Part shown: positions 1 through 5,160 of the stretch, in pieces | Layout of the letters: every line of letters begins with the position of its first letter | Position numbering within the stretch: position 1 is the stretch's first letter | Assembly: GCA_036265615.1 (NCBI GenBank) | Contig: DATAOT010000193.1 | Coordinates: forward strand, 1 to 5,627 | Origin: DATAFF01 sp036265615 | GTDB taxonomy: Bacteria > Pseudomonadota > Alphaproteobacteria > Rhizobiales > Aestuariivirgaceae | Length of the DNA: 5,627 nucleotides | Direction of reading: 5' to 3' | Made by a program: the position numbers and the translations under genes | Notes under the pieces: model-generated | The model's input: the letters and a program-made list of their open reading frames with translations, nothing else | Databases searched by the model: none | What the model was told of the DNA's origin: nothing

Positions 1-251
1 GCCGTGGCGATGCCGTCGCGGGCCAGCTGCTCGGCCAGCATCCGGAAATCGAGCTCGGACTTGATCGGCCAATAGAGGCCGACCGCCCTTGCCCCATGCC
101 GGCGGATCGCCTCATGGGCGAACGGCAGGATGCGCGCCGCCGTCGCGGCTCGAGCCTCGTGGCCCAAGGCTGCGCGCATGGCGAGGAGGCGTTGGCGCTC
201 GCTCTTGCGCCACTCGCGCACCGCCGGCCAATCCTGGGGCGACATCACCAT
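1..251 (-). CDS. 5-formyltetrahydrofolate cyclo-ligase, N-terminal part (3' end beyond window)
   Basis: Translating the minus strand from the ATG at 251 gives 83 codons with no stop, running off the left edge. The product begins MVMSPQDWPAVREWRKSERQ. It matches the N-terminal pattern of the cyclo-ligase family: a basic helix (WRKSERQRLLAMR), a helical segment, then a beta strand and turn (residues 56-66, VGLYWPIKSEL), followed by a segment leading toward the usual nucleotide-binding region. In known members this cytoplasmic enzyme uses ATP to turn 5-formyl-THF into 5,10-methenyl-THF, returning a stored or inhibitory folate to one-carbon metabolism. I chose the ATG at 251 because GGAG lies six bases before it; another ATG at 245 would sit too far away. 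Only 3 bp separate it from the stop codon of the upstream transporter gene, so the two are probably cotranscribed. The catalytic C-terminal half is not visible, so I assign the family rather than confirm activity. Confidence 0.87.
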   Translation of the reverse strand, partial: MVMSPQDWPAVREWRKSERQRLLAMRAALGHEARAATAARILPFAHEAIRRHGARAVGLYWPIKSELDFRMLAEQLARDGIAT

Positions 252-254
252 GGT

Positions 255-1466
255 CTACTCCGCTGCGGCAGCCAGGCGCTGAGCGAACACCGACTCGTTG
301 CCCGCGTGGGGGTCATGCGGCACGAGCAGCGACAGTCCGAGGGCAACGCCCGCCATGGCGGCGCCGATCACGAACACCGCCGAGCGGTCGACATCCCACA
401 CCATCCCGAGCGGGATCGGCAGCAGCACCGCGGCGATGTGATTGATCGAGAAGGCGACGCCCGAGGTCGGGGCGATGTCGCCGGGATCGGCGATCTTCTG
501 GAAATAGGTCTTGGTCGCGATCGACATCGTGAAGAACGCATTGTCGAGAACGTAGAGCCCGGCCGCGACCCACGGGTTCTCGACCAGCGCATAGGCGAGG
601 AACACCGCGATCAGCCCGGCATGTTCGACGATCATCGACCGGCGATCGCCGAGCCGGCCGATCATTGCCCCGATCACCGGGCCGAGCGCCATGTTGATCA
701 CGGCATTGATCAGCAGCAGCAGCGTGATGCCTGCGACGTCATAATGGAACTTCTGGACCATGAGGAAGGCGGCGAACACGATGAAGATCTGCCGCCGTGC
801 TCCGCCCATGAAGACGAGCGCGTAATAGAGCCAGTAGCGCGACCGGATCACGATCTCCTTGCGCTGCGGAACCTCCTCCTGGAATCGCGGGAAGAGGATG
901 CCGATGAGCCCGGTGAGCAGGAGCGACGTCAACCCGCCGGCCGCGAACAGCCACACATATCCGAGGCCGAGCCAGCGCCACACGACGAAGATGATGCCAT
1001 AGGCGGCGATGGTCGCCGAAGCCGATGCCGACACCACGCGCCCGAGCAGACGCGGCGCATTCTGCTTGTCGAACCATTGCAGCGACAGGGACTGGGCCAC
1101 GGTCTCGTAATAATGGAAGCCGAGGGATTTGATCAGAGTGGTCGTATAGAACCCAAGCGCGCTCGGGAACAACCCGGTCGCCGCCACGCCCGCGCCGATC
1201 ACCAGGAGCGACATGAGGCCGAGCGTCTGCTCGCGCATGACGACCAGGAGCAAGACCGCCGCGAAGGAGAGGAAGCCCGGGATCTCCCGAACGGTGTGCA
1301 GGATACCCATGTCGGTGCCGTCGAAATGGATGGCGTCGATGGCGAAGTTGGTGTGGAGCGCGTTCCATGTCGCGAAGGAAAGATAGTTCGCGACCGACAT
1401 CAGCATGAGCGCATTGACCGGCGATCGCCAGCCTTTGGCGCGAAGCACGCTGATCTGCTCGACCAC
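255..1466 (-). CDS. Major facilitator superfamily (MFS) transporter, substrate unknown
   Basis: The product is 403 residues, the usual length for a 12-helix MFS permease. Hydrophobic segments lie at about residues 17-45, 62-77, 83-102, 105-125, 146-165 and 170-193. A charged central loop follows (194-210, with RFQEEVPQRKE), then segments at about 211-240, 245-270, 278-296, 300-318, 336-355 and 362-382. Residues 262-278 (GPVIGAMIGRLGDRRSM) resemble the conserved MFS motif A, here between helices 8 and 9. The equivalent site in the first half is degenerate. The start is GTG at 1466, preceded on the minus strand by AGAGGGG with six bases of spacing; no in-frame upstream start is better supported. 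The closest resemblance I recognise is to uncharacterised alphaproteobacterial MFS proteins, so I propose no substrate. The cyclo-ligase gene begins 3 bp after the stop codon, suggesting cotranscription, but that alone does not show folate transport. The inverted repeats at 1550-1592 lie upstream and could control it. Confidence 0.92.
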   Translation of the reverse strand: MVEQISVLRAKGWRSPVNALMLMSVANYLSFATWNALHTNFAIDAIHFDGTDMGILHTVREIPGFLSFAAVLLLVVMREQTLGLMSLLVIGAGVAATGLFPSALGFYTTTLIKSLGFHYYETVAQSLSLQWFDKQNAPRLLGRVVSASASATIAAYGIIFVVWRWLGLGYVWLFAAGGLTSLLLTGLIGILFPRFQEEVPQRKEIVIRSRYWLYYALVFMGGARRQIFIVFAAFLMVQKFHYDVAGITLLLLINAVINMALGPVIGAMIGRLGDRRSMIVEHAGLIAVFLAYALVENPWVAAGLYVLDNAFFTMSIATKTYFQKIADPGDIAPTSGVAFSINHIAAVLLPIPLGMVWDVDRSAVFVIGAAMAGVALGLSLLVPHDPHAGNESVFAQRLAAAAE

Positions 1467-1549
1467 CTCGGACCCCTCTGCTGACGATGCCGGCGCTCAT
1501 AGCACGGCGATCCATGCAAACCCTATCGAGTTTCACGCATGGGACGTGT

Positions 1550-1592
1550 GCAACTTAGTTGCTGACACAACTTCTGTTGTCAGTTTTGTGTC
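1550..1592. promoter_or_regulatory. Cluster of overlapping inverted repeats, operator-like
   Basis: Five short inverted repeats overlap in 43 bases: GCAAC-3-GTTGC (1550-1562), AGTTG-6-CAACT (1557-1572), CTGACA-10-TGTCAG (1562-1583), ACAAC-4-GTTGT (1567-1580) and GACACAA-15-TTGTGTC (1564-1592). All arms are perfect. The recurring unit is GTTG/CAAC. The site lies 84-126 bp upstream of the MFS start codon, in the most AT-rich part of the window. Dimeric regulators such as the MarR and TetR families often bind AGTTG/CAACT-type palindromes, so a repressor site for the transporter operon is a reasonable inference. No regulator gene lies in the window to pair with it. Confidence 0.45.
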
Positions 1593-1748
1593 CCTGCTGC
1601 AACAGCTGCTAGAGAAAAATCGGGCTCCCCCCATGAGCCGCTTGCAGCGAATCGCCAAACGCGAAAAGGTGAGCTTGATCATGGGGATGATCATTGCACG
1701 GCAGCAGCTTGAAACGGGGTTCAAGCAGCGCCGGTGAGAGGGGAGACT

Positions 1749-1781
1749 GAAGCGGGGTGGATGCGGGGTCCGCCCCGCTTC
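1749..1781. repeat. GC-rich inverted repeat / stem-loop
   Basis: A 9-bp perfect inverted repeat (GAAGCGGGG at 1749-1757, CCCCGCTTC at 1773-1781) competes with an inner hairpin that uses the same right arm (GCGGGG 1763-1768, loop TCCG, CCCCGC 1773-1778). It lies 12 bp after the stop codon of the weak small frame ending at 1737 and 14 bp before the mosaic repeat. The bases that follow (CCCTATTT) are a poor T tract, so it is a weak terminator candidate at best. It may instead be an outlying part of the neighbouring repeat. Confidence 0.45.
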
Positions 1782-1794
1782 CCTATTTGGGAAA

Positions 1795-1925
1795 GCCCCT
1801 CACCCGGTGCTTCGCACCACCCTCTCGCCGCTGCCGCGGGGCGAGGGGGGAATCAGGCGATACCTCCCAATTTTTCCCTTCTCCCCGCTTGCGGGGAGAA
1901 GGTGGCCGAAGGCCGGATGAGGGGC
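1795..1925. repeat. Mosaic palindromic intergenic repeat, about 131 bp
   Basis: The ends are inverted copies: GCCCCTCACCCGG (1795-1807) and CCGGATGAGGGGC (1913-1925) match at 12 of 13 positions. Between them are four hairpins. GGTGC-TTC-GCACC is at 1806-1818. A 10-bp stem with one T-G position joins 1820-1829 to 1840-1849. A perfect 12-bp stem joins 1877-1888 to 1891-1902 with a 2-base loop. GGCC-GAA-GGCC is at 1904-1914. The layout is two half-elements facing each other across an AT-rich spacer (about 1851-1875). From memory, dispersed intergenic elements with this wording (CCCCTCACCC..., CTCCCCGC...GCGGGGAG, GGCCGAAGGCCGGATGAGGGG) are common in Hyphomicrobiales, comparable to the RIME elements of rhizobia. 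It has no coding capacity. Confidence 0.85.
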
Positions 1926-1961
1926 CGACCACACCGCCCCTCGCGACGGAATTGCCGTTCT

Positions 1962-2002
1962 CCTCTCGTCATGGATCCAGACGGGCGATACATGAGGAGA
2001 GG
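1962..2002 (+). promoter_or_regulatory. Leader hairpin sequestering the Shine-Dalgarno of the EF-hand gene
   Basis: CCTCTCGTCATG (1962-1973) pairs with CATGAGGAGAGG (1991-2002) at 11 of 12 positions; the one mismatch is G1968 opposite G1996. After a G-A mismatch (1974/1990), three more pairs form (1975-1977 with 1987-1989), closing a 9-base loop. The AGGAG ribosome-binding sequence (1995-1999), five bases before the ATG at 2005, is entirely within the stem. If transcription starts upstream of 1962, this structure should lower translation until it is opened by temperature, metal, protein or another RNA. The pairing is seen directly; the regulatory role is inferred. Confidence 0.4.
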
Positions 2003-2004
2003 TT

Positions 2005-2535
2005 ATGAGGCGATCATTTGCGGTCATAGTTGCGAGCCTTGCCGCTCTGGCCGGCATGGCCTTTGCCGATTCGGCGTTCGCCGACTCCGAAGGCGGATGC
2101 TCCTATCATCGTGGCGGCCACGGGACGAGCGAGAGGATTCGCGAATTCGTCGAGCGCTATGACGCCAACAAGGACGGCAAGATCACCCAGCAGGAAATCG
2201 ACCAGAATCGCGCTGCCTGGATTGCCGAGTTCGACACCGACAAGGATCTCGCCTTGACGCTGCAGGAGTTCGAGCGGCTGTGGCTCAAGGCGCGGCATCT
2301 CCAGATGGTGCGCGCCTTCCAGATGTTCGACCGCGACGGGGACGGCAAGGTCACGCTCGAGGAATATCAGCGCCCGCTTGCCGAGATGGTCGAGGAGCAC
2401 GACCGCAATGGCGACGGCGTGCTGAGCAAGGAAGATCGCCCGCGTCATGGGCCGCACCGGCGCCATGACATGGGACATGAGCACGATGATCGTCGGGATG
2501 GAGACAACCAAGGTTCCCGCCAGAACGACGGCTGA
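2005..2535 (+). CDS. Exported EF-hand calcium-binding protein with His/Asp-rich tail
   Basis: The 176-residue product starts at an ATG preceded by AGGAG with five bases of spacing. Residues 1-26 form a Sec-type signal peptide (MRRS, a hydrophobic core, then AFADSAFA), with likely cleavage after Ala26, so the protein should be periplasmic or secreted. Four EF-hand loops follow: D53-E64 (DANKDGKITQQE, canonical), D77-E88 (DTDKDLALTLQE, with Leu in place of the usual Gly at position 6), D109-E120 (DRDGDGKVTLEE, canonical) and D133-D144 (DRNGDGVLSKED, with Asp rather than Glu at position 12). Loops within a pair are 24 residues apart, and the two pairs are 56 apart, implying an internal duplication. 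Residues 147-169 are rich in His, Arg and Asp and may bind other metals. There is a single Cys, at 32. The gene stands alone and converges on aat. The likely role is Ca2+ buffering or sensing in the envelope; its partner is unknown. Confidence 0.92.
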   Translation: MRRSFAVIVASLAALAGMAFADSAFADSEGGCSYHRGGHGTSERIREFVERYDANKDGKITQQEIDQNRAAWIAEFDTDKDLALTLQEFERLWLKARHLQMVRAFQMFDRDGDGKVTLEEYQRPLAEMVEEHDRNGDGVLSKEDRPRHGPHRRHDMGHEHDDRRDGDNQGSRQNDG

Positions 2536-2560
2536 TCACACCAACCGGCGATCATTGTGT

Positions 2561-2595
2561 GGGCCCGCTTGCGCCAAGCCGGCGGGCCCTCCTTT
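2561..2595 (+). terminator. Terminator-like hairpin after the EF-hand gene
   Basis: GGGCCCGC (2561-2568) pairs perfectly with GCGGGCCC (2582-2589). Three further pairs (TTG 2569-2571 with CAA 2575-2577) extend the stem above a small bulge. The plus-strand sequence that follows (TCCTTT, 2590-2595) is a short, imperfect T tract, so this is a moderate intrinsic terminator for the EF-hand gene, 25 bp after its stop codon. On the minus strand no T run follows the hairpin, so aat would depend on another mechanism there. Confidence 0.6.
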
Positions 2596-2661
2596 AGTCA
2601 GTAGGCAGCAGGGAAGGGCACCGTTCACTTTCACTGCCTATTGCCTACTGACTATTGCCTT
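2595..2661. repeat. Inverted cluster of heptamer repeats at the 3' end of aat
   Basis: The right side reads as four tandem 7-mers: CTGCCTA, TTGCCTA, CTGACTA, TTGCCTT (2634-2661). The left side carries the same units inverted: TAGTCAG, TAGGCAG and a decayed CAGGGAA (2595-2615). The best arms are 13 bp and perfect (2595-2607 with 2642-2654), separated by 34 bases. The stop codon and last few codons of aat lie inside the right arm. The regular 7-bp period and the mirror arrangement point to a small repeat element rather than a chance hairpin. It could also act as a 3' stem for the aat transcript. Confidence 0.75.
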
Positions 2662-3310
2662 CGGGGCAGGATGTTGCGAGTTCCAGCACCGCGTCTGGAT
2701 CATCATCGCCGGCGAAGGCATGGAAATCCGCATCGACCTCGATCGCCGTCTCGAGCAGACAGTGGTAGTCCTGCCGCGGCACGTCGATGGCGCCGAGATT
2801 GCGCAGATGCGGCGTGGTGAACTGCGTGTCGAGCAGGCGGAAGCCGCCGGCATTGAGCCGTGCCACCAGATGGACCAGGGCGACCTTGCTGGCATCGCGC
2901 TGGCGCGAGAACATGGATTCACCGAAGAACGCCCCGCCAAGCCGCACGCCATAGAGCCCGCCGACCAGCGCGTCGCCCTGCCAGGTCTCCACCGAGTGGC
3001 AGCAGCCGAGCCGGTGGAGCTGGGTGTAGAGCGAGCGGATGCGCCCATTGATCCAGGTGTTGGGCCGCCCGAACGCCTTGGTGGCGCAGCCCTCGATGAC
3101 GGCGCCGAAGGCCGTGTCGATCCTGATCTCGTAGGCGCCGCGGCGGATTGTCTTGCGCAGGCTGTGGCTGACATGCAGCTGGTCGAGCGGCAGCACGCCG
3201 CGCACCTCCGGCTCAACCCAGTACAAGGCGCTGTCCTCGGCGCTCTCCGCCATGGGGAAGATCCCGGCGGCATAGGCGCGCAGCAGCGTCTGCGGCGTGA
3301 TGGTCGTCAT
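2645..3310 (-). CDS. aat: Leucyl/phenylalanyl-tRNA-protein transferase
   Basis: The product is 221 residues, close to the E. coli enzyme. In known members this cytoplasmic enzyme moves Leu or Phe from aminoacyl-tRNA onto proteins with N-terminal Lys or Arg, marking them for ClpS/ClpAP degradation. Family motifs run in order: GIFPM (16-20), YWVEPEVRG (30-38), LRKTIRRG (51-58), TWI (85-87), CHSVETW (104-110), LVGGLYGV (115-122), FFGESMFS (128-135), ASK (140-142) and LDTQ...HLRNLGA (160-174). One small variation is Cys104, where Ala is usual before HSVE. I chose the ATG at 3310 because MTTITPQTLLRAYAAGIFP is the normal N-terminus; a longer frame back to 3439 would overlap accC. It begins 10 bp after the accC stop with only a weak ribosome-binding sequence, suggesting translational coupling. 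The final residues (GNSQ) and the TAG stop are encoded within the heptamer repeat. Confidence 0.97.
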   Translation of the reverse strand: MTTITPQTLLRAYAAGIFPMAESAEDSALYWVEPEVRGVLPLDQLHVSHSLRKTIRRGAYEIRIDTAFGAVIEGCATKAFGRPNTWINGRIRSLYTQLHRLGCCHSVETWQGDALVGGLYGVRLGGAFFGESMFSRQRDASKVALVHLVARLNAGGFRLLDTQFTTPHLRNLGAIDVPRQDYHCLLETAIEVDADFHAFAGDDDPDAVLELATSCPEGNSQ

Positions 3311-3320
3311 CGAGCCAAGA

Positions 3321-4661
3321 TTATTCTCGGCCGAGAAACTGCTCAAGCCAGTGGATGTTGTAGCGCCCGTCAATGATGTCCGGGTCGGCGAGGAGGTCCA
3401 GGAACAACGGGATCGTGGTCTCGACCCCCTCGATGACATATTCGCCGAGCGCCCGGCGCAGCCGCATCAGGCACTCGGTGCGCGTCTTGCCGAATACGAT
3501 GAGCTTGCCGATCAGGCTGTCGTAATAGGGTGGAATGCGATAGCCGGCATAAAGCGCCGAGTCGACCCGGACGCCGAGGCCGCCCGGCACATGGACGGCG
3601 TCGACGAGCCCCGGCGACGGCGCGAACGTCTTGGGATTCTCGGCATTGATCCGGCACTCGATGGCATGGCCGGAAAACGTGATGTCCTTCTGGGAAAATG
3701 GCAGTTTCGCTCCGGCCGCGATCCGGATCTGTTCCTGGACCAGATCGAGGCCGGTGATCATCTCCGTGACCGGATGCTCGACCTGGAGGCGGGTGTTCAT
3801 CTCGATGAAGTAGAACTCGCCGTTCTCGTAAAGAAACTCGACGGTGCCGGCCCCGCTGTAGCCGAGCTTGGCCATGGCGCTGGCGACGCGCTCGCCGATG
3901 AGATCGCGCTGCGAGGCATTGAGCGCCGGCGACAGCGCCTCTTCCCAGACCTTCTGGTGGCGGCGCTGCAGCGAGCAGTCGCGCTCGCCGAGATGCACGG
4001 CGCCGCCCTGCCCGTCGCCGAAGATCTGAATCTCGATATGACGCGGCCGGCCCAGGAACTTCTCGACGTAAACCGCATCGTCGCCGAAGGAGGCCTTGGC
4101 TTCGCTCTGGGCGGTGCGGAAAGCCACCTCCATCTCCTCGGGGCTGCGCGCCACCTTCATACCGCGACCACCACCGCCGGCAGCCGCCTTGATCAGCACC
4201 GGATAACCGATCTCGGCGCCGAGCCGGAGCGCGGTGGCGACGTCCGGGATGGAGCCTTCCGAGCCGGGCACCACCGGGATGCCCAGGACCTGGGCGGTGC
4301 GCTTGGCCTCGATCTTGTCGCCCATGGTTCGGATGTGCTCCGGACTTGGGCCGATGAAGGTAATTCCATGTTCGGCCAGGATCTCGGCGAAGCGGGCATT
4401 CTCGGCAAGAAAGCCATAGCCCGGATGCACCGCCTCCGCTCCGGTGATCTCGCAGGCCGCCACGATGGCCGGAATGTTGAGATAGCTGTCGCGCGCCGAC
4501 GGCGGGCCGATGCACACGCTCTCATCGGCGAGCCGCACATGCATGGCATTGGCATCGGCGGTGGAGTGCACCGCCACTGTCGAAATGCCGAGCTCGCGAC
4601 AGGCACGCAGCACGCGAAGGGCAATCTCCCCCCGGTTGGCTATCAAAATCTTGTCGAACAT
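3321..4661 (-). CDS. accC: Acetyl-CoA carboxylase, biotin carboxylase subunit
   Basis: This cytoplasmic subunit uses ATP and bicarbonate to carboxylate the biotin carried by AccB, the first half-reaction of fatty acid synthesis. The 446-residue length matches the usual size (E. coli 449). It begins MFDKILIANRGEIALRVLRA, the classic N-terminal biotin carboxylase fold. An ATP-grasp domain follows with Lys116, Lys158, the glycine-rich loop AAAGGGGRGM (159-168), EKFL (200-203) and HQK (235-237). The catalytic stretch FIEMNTRLQVEHPVTE (285-300) contains the metal ligand Glu287 and the Arg291 and Glu295 that act on bicarbonate and biotin. The C-terminal domain includes ECRINAE (335-341). I see no missing catalytic residue. 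The ATG at 4661 shares its A with the accB TGA (TGATG), so the two are likely translated in step. A GTG one codon earlier (4664) is a less likely start. Confidence 0.98.
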   Translation of the reverse strand: MFDKILIANRGEIALRVLRACRELGISTVAVHSTADANAMHVRLADESVCIGPPSARDSYLNIPAIVAACEITGAEAVHPGYGFLAENARFAEILAEHGITFIGPSPEHIRTMGDKIEAKRTAQVLGIPVVPGSEGSIPDVATALRLGAEIGYPVLIKAAAGGGGRGMKVARSPEEMEVAFRTAQSEAKASFGDDAVYVEKFLGRPRHIEIQIFGDGQGGAVHLGERDCSLQRRHQKVWEEALSPALNASQRDLIGERVASAMAKLGYSGAGTVEFLYENGEFYFIEMNTRLQVEHPVTEMITGLDLVQEQIRIAAGAKLPFSQKDITFSGHAIECRINAENPKTFAPSPGLVDAVHVPGGLGVRVDSALYAGYRIPPYYDSLIGKLIVFGKTRTECLMRLRRALGEYVIEGVETTIPLFLDLLADPDIIDGRYNIHWLEQFLGRE

Positions 4662-5149
4662 CACTCGATGATCATCAGCGGCTCGTCATATTCGACCGGC
4701 TGAGCATCGGCGACGATGATCTCCTTGACCCGACCGGAGCTTGGGGCCGGAATCGGATTCATCGTCTTCATTGCCTCGATGATGAGGACCGTCTGGCCCT
4801 GCTTCACCTCCTGGCCGATCTCGACAAACGGTGCTGCGCCGGGGGCGGCTGCCCGGTAGGCGGTGCCGACCATCGGCGACCTGACCGTGCCGGGGTGGAT
4901 TTCGGCCCCGCGTGCGGAAGGTTGCGGCGCCAGGCCATGCGCCTCGGAGGGCGCTGCCGTGCCAAAGGGAGCGGCGGCCGCCCCGAAGCCGGCCTGAAGG
5001 ACCTGAATCGGCCGCGCCACCCTGACCCGCAGCCCGTCCTGCTCGATCTCGATTTCGGACAGACCCGTCTCGTTCAGGAGATCCGCCAGCTCGCGAATGA
5101 GCTCCCGGTCGAAACCCTCGCGCTCGGCCGTGGTCTTGGCTTTCGACAT
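4661..5149 (-). CDS. accB: Acetyl-CoA carboxylase, biotin carboxyl carrier protein
   Basis: The 162-residue product is the swinging-arm subunit that carries biotin between AccC and the carboxyltransferase AccAD. Residues 9-46 form the N-terminal helix-plus-strand region (FDRELIRELADLLNETGLSE, then IEIEQDGLRVRV). Residues 47-88 are an Ala/Pro-rich flexible linker. The biotinyl domain follows from SPMVGTAY (91-98) through the attachment motif EAMKTMN (125-131), where Lys128 should be biotinylated by BirA, to the end at MIIE. I chose the ATG at 5149 because GGAAGGGAG lies directly upstream and MSKAK is a natural N-terminus. A GTG at 5164, overlapping the aroQ stop, would add five residues but has no ribosome-binding site. 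The gap from aroQ is 11 bp and the end overlaps the accC start by one base, consistent with balanced production of the two subunits. Confidence 0.98.
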   Translation of the reverse strand: MSKAKTTAEREGFDRELIRELADLLNETGLSEIEIEQDGLRVRVARPIQVLQAGFGAAAAPFGTAAPSEAHGLAPQPSARGAEIHPGTVRSPMVGTAYRAAAPGAAPFVEIGQEVKQGQTVLIIEAMKTMNPIPAPSSGRVKEIIVADAQPVEYDEPLMIIE

Positions 5150-5160
5150 TCTCCCTTCCG

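Larger units (their letters stand above)
1467..2004. other. 538-bp intergenic region between divergent MFS and EF-hand genes
   Basis: I find no gene here that I can support. Reading left to right, it holds the MFS leader, an AT-richer stretch (37 G/C of 80 bases at 1541-1620) with overlapping inverted repeats, a weak small open frame, a GC-rich stem-loop, a mosaic hairpin repeat and the leader of the EF-hand gene. The small plus-strand frame runs to a TGA at 1735-1737 from a GTG at 1546 (63 codons) or an ATG at 1633 (34 codons). Neither start has a Shine-Dalgarno sequence and I recognise no protein in it. I saw no convincing sigma-70 promoter on either strand, although both flanking genes probably start transcription in this region. 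Confidence 0.6.

Noticed and set aside
96..1484. A 462-codon plus-strand open frame opposite the MFS gene
   Set aside because: The translation is full of His, Arg, Glu and Asp with no hydrophobic core or recognisable domain. This is typical of the antisense of a high-GC membrane-protein gene. The minus-strand reading has clear transporter features.
739..1536. A 265-codon minus-strand frame overlapping the MFS gene in another frame
   Set aside because: The product is Arg/Ala/His-rich and low in complexity. It is an out-of-frame shadow of the transporter; its upstream start lacks support.
1533..1724. A 63-codon minus-strand frame (MNPVSSCCRAM...)
   Set aside because: It has no ribosome-binding site and an unusual Cys/Ser-rich composition, and it overlaps the operator-like repeats. 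I see no support for it.
1795..1925. CRISPR array
   Set aside because: The repeats are inverted hairpin arms, not regularly spaced direct repeats with unique spacers.
1952..1980. Sigma-70 promoter for the EF-hand gene (TTGCCG, 17 bases, ATCCAG)
   Set aside because: The -10 match is too poor to call, and a start here would leave out the left arm of the leader hairpin. No other candidate was clearly better.
2014..2511. A 165-codon minus-strand frame opposite the EF-hand gene
   Set aside because: It lies wholly within the antisense of a gene that has a signal peptide, four EF-hand loops and a good ribosome-binding site.
2634..2661. Attachment site or insertion-sequence end
   Set aside because: The 7-bp units are tandem and mirrored, with no tRNA, integrase or transposase in the window. 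A simple repeat element explains them better.
2447..3376. A 309-codon plus-strand frame crossing the EF-hand end and aat
   Set aside because: It runs through the terminator hairpin, the heptamer repeat and the antisense of aat, with no domain or plausible start signal.
3297..4703. A 468-codon plus-strand open frame opposite accC
   Set aside because: It spans the whole antisense of a gene with intact biotin carboxylase motifs. Long antisense frames are expected when codon third positions are G/C-rich, and the product resembles no family.
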